53,069 nucleotides of DNA from Phyllobacterium phragmitis (lineage in GTDB: Bacteria > Pseudomonadota > Alphaproteobacteria > Rhizobiales > Rhizobiaceae). The stretch is from assembly GCF_002980495.1 (NCBI RefSeq), contig NZ_PVBR01000030.1, positions 1-53,069 on the forward strand, read 5' to 3'. Below, one piece after another: positions 1 to 8,858 of this stretch (position 1 is its first letter; the number at the start of each line of letters is the position of its first letter). The position numbers and the translations under genes were made by a program. The notes below the pieces were generated by a model that had not been told where the DNA came from, ran no database searches, and saw only the letters and a list, made by a program, of their open reading frames with translations.

Positions 1-45
1 CTTGATCCGTTCCCATTGATCATCCCGAAGAACATCGCAATCCAT
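1..45 (-). CDS. IS5-family transposase, N-terminal fragment cut by window edge
   Basis: Fifteen codons read leftwards from an ATG at 45 and run off the window. The peptide begins MDCDVLRDDQWERIK, which resembles the start of IS5-family transposases common in alphaproteobacteria. A GGAGG sits just upstream (46-57 region) as a ribosome binding site. Only the first residues are visible, so the family call rests on the N-terminal motif alone, and whether the copy is intact cannot be told. I could not define its terminal inverted repeat. Confidence 0.55.
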   Translation of the reverse strand, partial: MDCDVLRDDQWERIK

Positions 46-199
46 CACTGACCTCCAAAAGTCAGTGTTGAATCTGATTTGCCGGAATTTTGGAATCCCA
101 AAACCTTAAATCGTCACTACGACCTAGTGACCCCTCTTGAGAATTGCGTCGCAGAGCCTGCCTAGTTGGTGCCAATCTTGCTGTTGGTCTTCCCCTGAG

Positions 200-280
200 C
201 GCGAACCCGCACTTGGTGGGAAAGTCATGAGTACATACTTGGCTGCCCTCGGAGTGAGGGTGGTTTTGGCGGGCGGAGAT
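200..280 (+). pseudogene. Possible N-terminal remnant of the interrupted PfkB kinase
   Basis: The 27 codons immediately left of the Tn3 element contain GGKVMSTYLAALGVRVVLAG, which fits the N-terminal PfkB pattern (GG-x-x-x-N/S-x-A-x-x-L-A-x-L-G-x-x-V-x-L-A-G-x-x-G). The right flank of the element is the C-terminal two thirds of a PfkB kinase in the same orientation. It is therefore possible that both pieces came from one gene, with loss of about 60-70 codons beside the insertion. The match is short and the reading frame upstream of it is not kinase-like, so this is a tentative call. The rest of 46-280 holds nothing I recognise. Confidence 0.3.
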
Positions 281-337
281 GGGGTCAGAACAAGAGCTGT
301 GCAAAATCGTGCGCTAAGGTCAAACGAAGCACGAACA
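281..337 (+). repeat. Left terminal inverted repeat of the Tn3 element
   Basis: These 57 bp match the reverse complement of 3454-3510 at 51 positions. The canonical 38-bp Tn3 repeat is 281-318, and similarity continues for 19 bp further inward. Confidence 0.9.
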
Positions 338-477
338 GGGTTTGTTTGTGTCTCTCGATTTTCAGGGCTTGATGCCTGATCCCTGTGGATAGTCATGGCA
401 ACGCGACAGCTTCCGTTTCCACATCCATTCAGCTCGGCAACATTGAGCGGGAGTTGGTGTGTGTGCGGAGTTTAGCA

Positions 478-3453
478 GTGGCCAGGCGCAAGATTCTCAA
501 AACTCAGGATCGACAGGGGCTTTTCGATATACCGGCTGATGAGGACAGCCTGATCCGACACTATTCATTGTCCGCGGCGGATCGCCTCGAAATTGACCTG
601 CGCAGGCGCGAGCACAATAAGCTCGGCTTCGCTGTTCAGCTTTGCGTGATGCGACATCCGGGACGGGTGCTGGCGGCAGGCGAAATTCCGCCACTTGCGA
701 TGCTGAGATATGTCGCCGACTAGATCGGCGCCGATCCCACTGTGTTCACAACCTATGCCCGCCGGGAAGAGACGCGTCGTGATCACATTGCGCGCCTGAT
801 GATCTATCTCGGCGTCAGAAGCGCGACAGCTCAGGATCGTCGCGTGGGGCTGTTGTCGGCAATTGAGGCGGCCGCGATGTCCGACAGCGGCGCTTCGATT
901 GTGAATGCCATTGTCGCTACCCTGCGAGAACGCGGAGTACTGTTGCCTGCGGCGGAAATCATCGAGCGAATGGGGCTTGCGGCTCGCGCCATAGCTCGCC
1001 GCCGCGCCGAAGGTGCGCTTATCGAAGGTCTGGCACCCGAGAAGCTGCAGGCGCTCGACAAGCTGCTCGAGGTTGATGCCGCGATCGGTCAGACCCGCTT
1101 CCATTGGTTGCGGTCGGCGCCCGAAGCACCGGCAGCTTCAAATCTGATCGGGTTGACCCAACGAATTGCATTCCTGCGAACACTCGGGATCGATTCCGGT
1201 TTGCAGACGCGCGTGGCTTCCGGGCGATGGGGCCAGATGGTCCGTGAGGGTAATGCCACGCCAGCGTGGCTGGCCAACGACTTCAATGCAAGTCGTCGTC
1301 ACGCCCTGATCGTCGCGCAGGTCATCAAGCTCGGCGAGAAGCTAACCGATGACGTCGTGACGATGTTCATCAAGCTGATCGGGCGGCTGTTCTCCAAGGC
1401 GCACAACCGCAAGAGACGGCGGCACATGGACCACCGAACAGACGCCTCCAAGGCCCTGCGTCTGTTCCTCGATACGATATCGGCGCTGCAGTCGGCCAAC
1501 GATCGGGGTCAGGACGCACTTGAGGTGCTCGACCAGAAGGTCGGTTGGCACCGGCTGCTGCGGATGAAGCCAGAGCTTGCAGCAATGGTGGAGGAAGATG
1601 AGGCATCCCCGCTGGTCCTGGCGGCCGAGCAGCATAGTGGCGTCCTCAAATATGCGACGGCGTTCCTGGCGACCTTTACGTTCCGTTCAGCGCGCCGCCA
1701 CGACTCCTTGCTCACAGCCATTGCGATGCTCCGAAGACTTCATTCGGAGGGACGGCGTGCCCTGCCCGAGCGTGTTCCGACCAGCCATCTCAGTCCAACC
1801 GATCGGAAACTGATCTTTGGGCAGCAGAAGCCTGATCGCCGGCTCTATGAGATAGCCACTCTCGCCGCATTGCGCGAGCGCCTTCGTTCGGCGGATATTT
1901 GGGTAGAGGGCAGCCGCTCGTTCCGCCCGATCGACGAGCACCTCATGCCGCGATCTACATTCACCACGATGAAGGAAGAGGATCGGCTTGGCCTTGGTGT
2001 AGGCAGTGACGTCGCCGCCTGGCTGAACGAAGTAAAGCAGGTGCTGGACTTCAATCTGAAGCGCCTGACCTATCGCGCTCGCGCTGGTAAGCTCGAGGGT
2101 GTTCGTCTCGAAGCGGGAACGCTGATCGTGACGCCGACCGTCGGCGACGTTCCTGCGGCAGCCGAAGAACTGAACGCAGAGATCAGCGAGATGTATCCGC
2201 TGGTAGAAGTTCCTGATCTCCAGAGGGAAGTGCATGATTGGACGGGCTTTGCCGATCACTTCACACATGTCCGCATAGGCGACGCCCCACGGAATGTCTC
2301 TGCCATGCTGGCCGGCGTTCTGGCCGATGCAACCAATCTCGGTCCGAAGCGGATGGCCGGCGCATCCAAGGGCATCAGCGCCCATCAGATTGGTTGGATG
2401 CGCACGTTCCGTGCCCGAGCAGAAACCTATCGCGCCGCTCAGGCCTGCATCACCGACGCACATACCGGTCACCCGCATTCCCGCCTGTGGGGTAACGGAA
2501 CGACCGCGTCGTCCGACGGACAGTTCTTCCGTGCGAGCGACCGAGCGGCAAAACGCGGCGACGTCAATCTGCACTATGGCAGCGAACCGGGATCGAAATT
2601 CTACAGCCACCTGTCGGACCAGTACGGCTATTTCAGTATCTTGCCCATCAGCCCCACTGAGAGCGAAGCGGCCTACGTGCTCGATGGCCTGTTTGACCAG
2701 GATACGATCCTGGATATCCAGGAGCATTTTACTGACACTGGCGGCGCGAGCGATCGGGTCTTCGGGCTGTTCGCCCTTATCGGCAAACGCTTCGCGCCTC
2801 GGCTACGCAACCTCAAAGATCGAAAGTTCCACACATTCGAGAAAGGCGACGCCTACCCGGCGCTGACGAACCACATCGGCGCACCGATCAACACCGCGTT
2901 GATCCTTGACCATTGGGATGACCTGCTACATCTGGCAGCGTCGATCACGACGCGCGCCGTCGTCCCCTCGACGATCCTGAAGAAGCTCTCGGCGTCTCCG
3001 AAGGAAAGCCAGTTGGCCAAGGCGCTGCGGGAACTCGGCCGGATCGAGCGATCTCTGTTCATGATCGAATGGTATTCGAGCCCGGCCCTGCGCCGACGGT
3101 GCCAAGCCGGCCTCAACAAGGGTGAGGCAGCGCATAAGCTCAAACGCGCGGTGTTCTTCCACTAGCGCGGAGAAATCCGTGACCGGTCATTCGAGAGCCA
3201 GGCATTCCGCGCTTCCGGTCTCAATCTCGTCGTCAGTGCCATTGTCCATTGGAACACCGTCTATCTTGACCGCGCAGCCACGCATCTGCGCATGGCGGGT
3301 CGGACTATCCCGAATGACCTGCTCAAACATGTCTCGCCGCTCAGTTGGGAACACATCAACCTCACAGGCATCTACACTTGGGATTCTGAGCACCAGATGC
3401 CGGAAGGCTTCAGATCGCTTCGCTTGCCAGCACCAATCCGACGGGTGGCATGA
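478..3453 (+). pseudogene. tnpA: Tn3-family transposase tnpA with two in-frame amber codons
   Basis: The frame from a GTG at 478 (VARRKIL...) to the TGA at 3451-3453 would encode about 991 residues, the normal length for a Tn3 TnpA. It is broken by TAG at 721-723 (after ...LRYVAD, before IGADPT) and TAG at 3163-3165 (after ...AVFFH, before [10 protein letters not shown]). Reading frame and similarity continue unchanged through both. At each site Gln (CAG) would suit the family context, so single C-to-T changes are the simplest explanation. The DDE core looks preserved: Asp in ASSDGQFF, Asp in [10 protein letters not shown], Glu in [10 protein letters not shown]. The C-terminal [12 protein letters not shown] and SWEHINLTG motifs are present after the second stop. 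The 807-residue central open frame (742-3162) probably does not give an active transposase. Confidence 0.88.
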
Positions 3454-3510
3454 TGTTCATGCTCCGTTCGACCTTAGCGTACGATTTTGAGCAGCTCTTG
3501 TTCTGACCCC
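3454..3510 (-). repeat. Right terminal inverted repeat of the Tn3 element
   Basis: The reverse complement starts GGGGTCAGAACAAGAGCTG and matches the left repeat with six mismatches in 57 bp. It begins directly after the tnpA stop codon. Confidence 0.9.
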
Positions 3511-4139
3511 TGCATGTGCCCGGTACCGCGGCCATCTTCACCGTCGCCGACGAGGACCTCAATGCGGCGTTGGACGCCCGCGTCGTACATGTCGGTGGTA
3601 CGGGCCTCCTGAAGGCCTTCGATGGCGAGCCGACGGTGAGTCTTCTCAAGAAGGCGAAGGCGCTCGGGCGCATCACCACCTTCGATCTCATCCAGGCCAA
3701 TCCCGAGACTTTCGCGCTCGTCGGGCCGTGCCTTCCCTATATCGACTATTTCGTGCCGAGCATCGAGGAGGCCGGCGAGATGGCCGGCACGCTCGATCCG
3801 CGCGAGGCGGCGCGATTCTACAAGGCGCGGGGCGTGAAAAACGCCATCCTGACGATGGGCGCAGACGGCGTCTATGTCTCGCCGGAAAAGGGTGAGGATT
3901 TCGTCCTTCCCGCCTTCGACATCCCGGTTTCGGACACGACCGGCTGCGGCGACAGCTTCACCGCCGGCATCATCGTCGGGATCATCAGGGGCTGGGGACT
4001 TCGCGAGGCGGCGCGCTTCGCCTCTGCCGTTGCGGCCAAGGTCGCGATGGGCCTCGGCTCGGACGGCAAGCTCGTTTCGTTCGACGATACGCTCGCGGCG
4101 ATGAACAGCCTGCCCGTTCGCCGCAAGAACGCGGCGTGA
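3511..4139 (+). pseudogene. PfkB-family sugar kinase, N-terminally truncated by Tn3 element
   Basis: About 208 residues of a ribokinase/PfkB-family kinase remain. The frame opens directly at the transposon end as HVPGTAAIFTVADEDL, a conserved mid-protein segment, so roughly the first 110-120 residues, which carry much of the sugar-binding site, are missing. The C-terminal signature DTTGCGDSFTAG, with the catalytic Asp in GCGD and the anion-hole glycines, is intact, as is the ILTMGADG strand. The usual start is gone, although a GTG at 3516 could initiate a fragment. The SDR follows 26 bp downstream and then an ALDH, so the kinase probably belonged to a sugar or polyol catabolic operon. A functional kinase is unlikely. 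Confidence 0.85.
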
Positions 4140-4165
4140 CCCTTATCATTCAGGAGTGGAATACC

Positions 4166-4927
4166 ATGCAGATCATGCCAACAGGCAGCGTTGCCGTCGT
4201 CACCGGTGCAAGCAGAGGCATCGGCCGGGCCATCGCCGTCGGCCTTGCGGAATTCGGCTATGACGTCGCCATCCTCGACCTCGGCGCGCAGCGCGCAGCT
4301 CTTGACGAAACGGCAGCGGAGGTGCGCGCCGCCGGCCGCAAGGCGTTCGTCCATGAATTCGACGTAACCTCGAAGCCGGAAATCGAAGCGGCAGTCAAAG
4401 CGATCCTCACGGAGGCCGGCAGCATCGACGTGCTCGTCAACAATGCCGGTATCCTCAAGCCGTCGACGCTGGAGGACCTCAGCGAACAGGACTGGGACGC
4501 GCATTTCGACGTCAACGCCAAGGGCGTGCTCTTGATGTGCCAGGCGGTGCTGCCACACATGCGCTCGAAGAAAAGCGGCCGTATCATCAACATCGCCTCG
4601 ATCGCCGGGCGTCAGGGCGTGGCGACGCAGGGCCATTATGCCGCGACGAAGTCGACCGTCATCACGCTGACGCGCGTGCTTGCGCAGGAGGTCGGTATGG
4701 ACGGCATCACCGTCAACGCCATCTGCCCGGGCATCATCCTTACCGAGATGGGCAAGAACAATCTCGGCAGCGACGAGGCCATCCGCCACTGGGAAACCGT
4801 CGCATCACTGAAGCGGCTCGGCTACCCCGAGGACATCATCGGCCCGGTTCGCTTCTTCGCCTCCAACCAGTCGGACTTCGTCACCGGCCAGTCGCTCAAC
4901 GTCTGCGGCGGCATCTATTTCCACTGA
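4166..4927 (+). CDS. Short-chain dehydrogenase/reductase
   Basis: A 253-residue classical SDR, probably an NAD(P)-dependent oxidoreductase of a sugar, polyol or hydroxy acid. The dinucleotide-binding motif TGASRGIG is at residues 13-20, NNAG at 92-95, and the catalytic residues are Asn117, Ser145, Tyr158 and Lys162 (YAATK). The C-terminal ITVNAICPG and VTGQSLNVCGG motifs are standard. The ATG at 4166 is preceded by AGGAG at good spacing. A GTG at 4136, overlapping the kinase stop, is in frame but would add a non-conserved tail. With the kinase remnant and the downstream ALDH it looks like an alcohol-to-aldehyde-to-acid pathway. The substrate is not determinable from sequence. Confidence 0.9.
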   Translation: MQIMPTGSVAVVTGASRGIGRAIAVGLAEFGYDVAILDLGAQRAALDETAAEVRAAGRKAFVHEFDVTSKPEIEAAVKAILTEAGSIDVLVNNAGILKPSTLEDLSEQDWDAHFDVNAKGVLLMCQAVLPHMRSKKSGRIINIASIAGRQGVATQGHYAATKSTVITLTRVLAQEVGMDGITVNAICPGIILTEMGKNNLGSDEAIRHWETVASLKRLGYPEDIIGPVRFFASNQSDFVTGQSLNVCGGIYFH

Positions 4928-4981
4928 CGGAGCGCTGCGCGGCTCCGCCGCGCCCTCCGGTCCATCCTATCGAGGACTGTC

Positions 4982-6403
4982 ATGCACGCGAACGCGTTGA
5001 AATTCCTGATCGACGGAACCTGGGTCGAACCGATCGGCACCGGCCGCCATACGCTGATCAACCCTGCCACCGAAGAAGCGATCTGTGAGATCGCGATGGG
5101 CGATGCGAAGGACGTCGATCGCGCCGTCGCCGCGGCCAAGGCGGCCTTCCCGTCCTACTCGATGACGACGCCGGCAGAGCGCCGGCGTCTGCTGCAGCGT
5201 CTTCTCGAACTCTACAACGAGAACTACGACGAGATCGCTGCGATGATGACCGAGGAGATGGGCACGACCGTGAGTTTCTCGCGGGCCGCACAGGCCTGGG
5301 TCGGTCGAGCGCATCTCGAAACCATCATCGACGTGCTGGAGAACTATCCGTTCGAGGAGCCGAGAGGCGACGTCCTGATCTCGCGTGAGGCCGTCGGCGT
5401 CTGTGGGCTGATCACGCCGTGGAACTGGCCGATGAACCAGCTGGTGGTGAAAGTCGTACCGGCGCTGGCCGCGGGATGCACGATGGTCGTCAAACCGAGC
5501 GAATATTCGCCGCTCAGCTCCATCCGCTTCAGCGAACTGGTGCATGAGGCCGGCTTCCCGCCGGGCGTCTACAACTATATCAACGGCGAGGGACATACCG
5601 TGGGTGAGGCGATGTCTCGCCATCCCGACATCGACATGATGTCGATCACGGGCTCGACCCGCGCGGGTGTCGCCGTCGCAAAGGCCGCCGCCGACACGAT
5701 CAAACGCGTGCATCAGGAGCTTGGCGGCAAGTCCGCCAACATCATTCTGCCGGACGCCGATTTCGAGGAGGCCGTCGTTCGCGGCGTGCACGGCTGCTAC
5801 ACCAACTGCGGACAGGCCTGCAAGGCGCCGACGCGGATGCTGGTGCCGCATGACAGGATGGACGAGGCCGCCCGCACGGCCGATGCGATCCGTGTAGGCG
5901 CGCCCGGCGATGCTGCTTCCGAACAGGGTCCGGTGGTCAACCGCCAGCAATACGAGCGCATCCAGATGCTCATCGAAACCGGGATTTCGGAAGGCGCGTG
6001 TCTCGCGGCGGGTGGCCTTGGCCGCCCGCAGGGCCTCAATCGCGGTTACTATGTGCGCCCGACCGTCTTCTCCCATGTGACGCCGGACATGACGATCGCG
6101 CGGGAGGAGATCTTCGGCCCCGTCCTGTCGATTCTCGGCTATATGGACGAGGATGATGCCGTGCGCATTGCCAATGACACGGTCTACGGTCTCGCCGGCT
6201 ACATCCAGACGAAGGACAATGCTGCGGCGCGGCGGATCGCGCGGCAGTTGCGGGTCGGCATGGTCTACATCAACGAGGCCGATTGGGACGCGAGATCGCC
6301 TTTCGGTGGCTTCAAGCAGTCGGGCAACGGCCGCGAGCACGGCGAATTCGGCCTTGTCGACTTTCTGGAGATCAAGGCGACAGGGGGGTATCAAGTCGTC
6401 TAG
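4982..6403 (+). CDS. NAD(P)-dependent aldehyde dehydrogenase
   Basis: A 473-residue member of the ALDH superfamily, oxidising an aldehyde to its acid in the cytoplasm. Oxyanion Asn148 lies in TPWNW, the general base Glu246 in HQELGGKS, and the nucleophile Cys280 in NCGQACKAPTR. PFGGFKQSGNGREHG is near the C-terminus. A short segment after the catalytic Cys (MDEAARTADAIRVG) is a few residues shorter than usual, though the fold should tolerate it. The gene lies 54 bp behind the SDR and probably shares its transcript. It resembles the ALDH at 38036 more closely than the one at 39508, so the two may be paralogues brought in with related catabolic clusters. Confidence 0.92.
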   Translation: MHANALKFLIDGTWVEPIGTGRHTLINPATEEAICEIAMGDAKDVDRAVAAAKAAFPSYSMTTPAERRRLLQRLLELYNENYDEIAAMMTEEMGTTVSFSRAAQAWVGRAHLETIIDVLENYPFEEPRGDVLISREAVGVCGLITPWNWPMNQLVVKVVPALAAGCTMVVKPSEYSPLSSIRFSELVHEAGFPPGVYNYINGEGHTVGEAMSRHPDIDMMSITGSTRAGVAVAKAAADTIKRVHQELGGKSANIILPDADFEEAVVRGVHGCYTNCGQACKAPTRMLVPHDRMDEAARTADAIRVGAPGDAASEQGPVVNRQQYERIQMLIETGISEGACLAAGGLGRPQGLNRGYYVRPTVFSHVTPDMTIAREEIFGPVLSILGYMDEDDAVRIANDTVYGLAGYIQTKDNAAARRIARQLRVGMVYINEADWDARSPFGGFKQSGNGREHGEFGLVDFLEIKATGGYQVV

Positions 6404-6459
6404 ATCTGAGTTGCTGACACTGAGGTTACGTTGCCGCCAGCCTGCCGCCTTTGATTCTT

Positions 6460-7032
6460 GAGAACTAATTGCGGATCGCGTTCAGTGCAGAAATCGGCGC
6501 CCCCTGAGCGCAGGAGTGCCTCATTGAGCGTGATTTCGTCCGCAAGGTCGAGCTCGCCCGATGGGGCAGGGAGGGGAGCTGTTCCCCCTCCGCACCGTCA
6601 TTTCCCGTCCCGGGACGCGCTGCTTGAGGAGGTCTACAAGGGGAGGTCGAAGAGCTCATTGGGGCGGCCGAGCGACTGAGGGCCGACCGTGATCCTGTGA
6701 CGGCCCTTCGGGAATGGCTTCGGATGTTCGTTGGTTTTCTGGATACGAAACGCGGCATGGCTGACGCCCTGAGCACACTGATCGACGGATCGGATGATCT
6801 CTACACCGAAACGCATGCTCGATTGTCCGCTCCGATCTCGGCATTGGTTGCCGGGGCGACCGACGGCACCGGAGCCCGGATCGACGTCAAGCCGCTCGAC
6901 CTGCTCCGTGCTCTGACCGGAATTGCCAGCATCAGACCCGATCCGGACTGGAAAGACTCGGCTCTCGGTCTCATCGATCTTCTCACGCCGCAGGTAGCAA
7001 AGAGAGACGATGGCCAGAATCGAAGCTATTAA
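6460..7032 (+). pseudogene. TetR/AcrR-family regulator, frameshifted
   Basis: The C-terminal part (6697-7032) reads as a regular TetR-type ligand domain starting TALREWLRMFVGFLDTKRG. Upstream, HFPSRDALLEEVYKG, the recognition-helix and tetramer-linker region of a TetR protein, lies in another frame. Pieces of the first helices (AEIGAP, SLSVISSAR) appear in mixed frames between 6480 and 6580. At least two small indels therefore separate the DNA-binding domain from the rest. The ancestral protein was probably about 190 residues. It follows the SDR-ALDH pair and may once have regulated it. Confidence 0.75.
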
Positions 7033-7412
7033 AGCGAACTGCAGCTTATCGCGCCAGAGAGCATGAGCAGATCGCGCACGGTGGCGCGCATTTCCGCCGT
7101 TGTGAGCGCCGGTGGTCTGTCATCGATGCCGAGATCGGCAAGGGTACTGAGCAAGCTCTTGCGAACGGAAGCGACATTCACCTTGCGGGAAATATCGCCC
7201 CAACTGGCGATCACCTTGCCATCCTGCACCACCATGACGGCCGTGGGTTTCAGACTGGCAGCATAATCCGGCGCCGCCTTCAGCTTCCCGACAGACCATC
7301 CAGCCAATGCGGGATCGGTGCTTTGCCACGGCTGCGCGCTCGCGCTTCCGGCAAGCACAAAGGCTAACAAGGAAACCAGAAGGGCAAAGAGATGCCTCGA
7401 ATATGGCGGCAT
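7029..7412 (-). pseudogene. Beta-lactamase-like serine hydrolase, C-terminally truncated
   Basis: From the ATG at 7412 a signal peptide (about residues 1-27, hydrophobic core then AGSASAQ) leads into the first quarter of a class C beta-lactamase/DD-peptidase-like hydrolase. The SxxK-like motif SVRKS is followed by PALTTAEMRATVRDLL, the conserved stretch after the catalytic serine. Similarity ends around 7062, where the reading frame enters the tail of the TetR pseudogene and stops. Family members are usually about 350-400 residues, so most of the catalytic domain (YxN and the late triad) is gone. The junction with the TetR relic looks like a deletion join. Confidence 0.72.
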
Positions 7413-7815
7413 TCGGAATCCCGAAGTTTTATTGTTCCGGCACGATGTTGAGTGCACGATTGAAAACGACAATCTTCGCGTTGAAGTGCGCGTGGAAAGC
7501 TGCTCGATCAAAGTCCGATGGCTCCTTGCAACTGCGCCTGTTTAGATCTCCCGGCACACATGGCCGCGAAAACACCGCTCCAGCAACCACTGTGTTCGTA
7601 GCTGCGGGGGCTCTATCGTCTTTCTCTCCGGCCCAAAGCTGGATTGGTAACCACAACTTGCGAATCTGATGCTTTGGATGGACTTTTTTGGGGATTCCTG
7701 ATTGCTGGCGGAAGTAGGTGGTCGCTAGGTGGGAAGGGTCGAGTCCCGGCGGATACCACGGCGCGAAGTCGGCGTCGCCCCAAAAGCCGGTGGGCGCTTG
7801 GCGTGCGCAGGAGTA
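7413..7815. other. 403-bp stretch without a recognisable gene
   Basis: Several short open frames occur, but none has a ribosome site or family resemblance I can support. The left part would contain the promoter of the truncated serine hydrolase, and the right part is the 3' flank of the LysR gene. It fits a patch of decayed sequence. Confidence 0.5.
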
Positions 7816-8727
7816 CTATGTGTCGGTGCCGAGCGTTTTCGATTGTGCTTCGGCTATATCGACGATCTCGCTCGCCAGGTCTTCAACAACCAGAGACCGT
7901 GACTGCCAGGTGGGGTAGAGGAACCCATAGTGCAGAGGGAAGACCGGTCGAAACGGCCGCAGAACGAGACCTGGCACACCGCTCGAGCGGGCAACGAACG
8001 GGTCCGACAGGCAGCACCCAAGGCCGCGGCCGGCGAGTTGGCAAGCGATCACGCCGTTTGTCGCTTCGAAGCGAACCTTGAGAGACCGTCCCCTTTCCCG
8101 GCATAGGCGTTCGAGATATTGACGGATGATCGACCGCGGATGCGTGACGATCACCTCCATCTCGATGAAATCCTCGAAATCAACGATGTCTTTCCGGGCG
8201 AGCGGGTGGTCGGGAAGCATGGCCACCATCGCCTCGATGCGTAAGAATTCTTCGACTTGGAAGGCGGGGTGTGAGATCGGCAGGACGGTAATACCGAGAT
8301 CAAAGTTTTCCTGGCCAACCCAGGTCTCGATATCGAGACGTACCCGGGATTCAATGGAAGCGGTAAAGGTCGGGGATCGCGCGGCCAACGCCGCCGCAGC
8401 ATCGGCAACTATGGCATGAGCAATAAAAGGAGCCGTCAGGACACGCACATGCTCGCGGCTGCCAAGGCGCATCTGAGCGGCAAAGCGATGCAAGTCGTCA
8501 TATCCCAGGAGCACACGCTCAACCTGAGCGTAGAACTCCCGCCCTTCTCGGGAGAGCGCCAGCGGTCGACTTTTCCTGACGAAAAGCGGAAAGCCGACTT
8601 CCTCTTCAAGTGCTGTCAAAAGTCGCCCAACTTGCGGCTGTGTTCGTCCGAGGCGCTCGGCGGCCTTGGAAACTGAGCCTGTTTGGACAAAGGCGCGAAG
8701 CGCTTCCAACCCCCGCTGACTTGGCAA
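7816..8727 (-). CDS. LysR-family transcriptional regulator
   Basis: About 303 residues if translation starts at the TTG at 8727 (LPSQRGLEALRAF), which gives normal LysR length. The frame stays open upstream to 8919 but that part is not conserved. The N-terminal winged helix-turn-helix (AFVQTGSVSKAAERLGRTQPQVGRLL) is followed by a periplasmic-binding-fold effector domain. It is divergent from the hydrolase/ABC operon starting at 8859, the classical arrangement for a LysR activator of the neighbouring operon. A TGCGT-AAT-ACGCA site (T-N11-A) lies in the shared upstream region. The inducer is unknown and is probably the transported compound or its hydrolysis product. Confidence 0.88.
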   Translation of the reverse strand: MPSQRGLEALRAFVQTGSVSKAAERLGRTQPQVGRLLTALEEEVGFPLFVRKSRPLALSREGREFYAQVERVLLGYDDLHRFAAQMRLGSREHVRVLTAPFIAHAIVADAAAALAARSPTFTASIESRVRLDIETWVGQENFDLGITVLPISHPAFQVEEFLRIEAMVAMLPDHPLARKDIVDFEDFIEMEVIVTHPRSIIRQYLERLCRERGRSLKVRFEATNGVIACQLAGRGLGCCLSDPFVARSSGVPGLVLRPFRPVFPLHYGFLYPTWQSRSLVVEDLASEIVDIAEAQSKTLGTDT

Positions 8728-8744
8728 GTGACGATCCCATAAAG

Positions 8745-8757
8745 TGCGTAATACGCA
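8745..8757. promoter_or_regulatory. Candidate LysR box (T-N11-A) upstream of the CocE operon
   Basis: TGCGTAATACGCA is a 5+5 palindrome with the T-N11-A form bound by LysR-type proteins. It lies 18 bp upstream of the LysR start and about 100 bp before the hydrolase. Confidence 0.5.
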
Positions 8758-8777
8758 TGTTAAATGAAGCACTATGC

Positions 8778-8807
8778 ATTTGACACATTTAATGGGGAAT
8801 GTCAAAT
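8778..8807. promoter_or_regulatory. 8-bp inverted repeat overlapping a TTGACA element
   Basis: ATTTGACA (8778-8785) and TGTCAAAT (8800-8807) form a perfect inverted repeat with a 14-bp spacer. The left arm includes a consensus -35 hexamer TTGACA reading towards the hydrolase, but I see no good -10. It may be a second regulator half-site pair or an operator covering the promoter. Confidence 0.4.
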
Positions 8808-8858
8808 TCTTGCCATAAAGAATAACTCGGCCGCCACAGCAGGTCGCGAGGGGATCAT

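Larger units (their letters stand above)
281..3510 (+). mobile_element. Tn3-family element, tnpA-only, with complete terminal inverted repeats
   Basis: A 3230-bp element is bounded by inverted repeats that begin GGGGTCAGAACAAGAG at both ends. The first 38 bp end in TAAG, as is usual for Tn3-family termini. The only gene is a degenerate tnpA, with no resolvase and no cargo, so the layout is like the short IS1071-type members. No 5-bp target duplication is visible: the left flank is GAGAT and the right flank is TGCAT. That suggests a deletion or recombination next to one end after insertion. The right end lies inside a PfkB kinase gene. Confidence 0.88.

Noticed and set aside
1687-2727. Long minus-strand open frame inside tnpA
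   Set aside because: It is a shadow of the GC-rich transposase coding strand, without family resemblance.
742-3165. The 807-codon frame as a complete gene
   Set aside because: It is the central part of tnpA between two amber codons; the N- and C-terminal parts continue in the same frame outside it.
4136-4166. GTG at 4136 overlapping the kinase stop as the SDR start
   Set aside because: It adds ten non-conserved residues, while the ATG at 4166 has a well placed AGGAG and gives normal SDR length.
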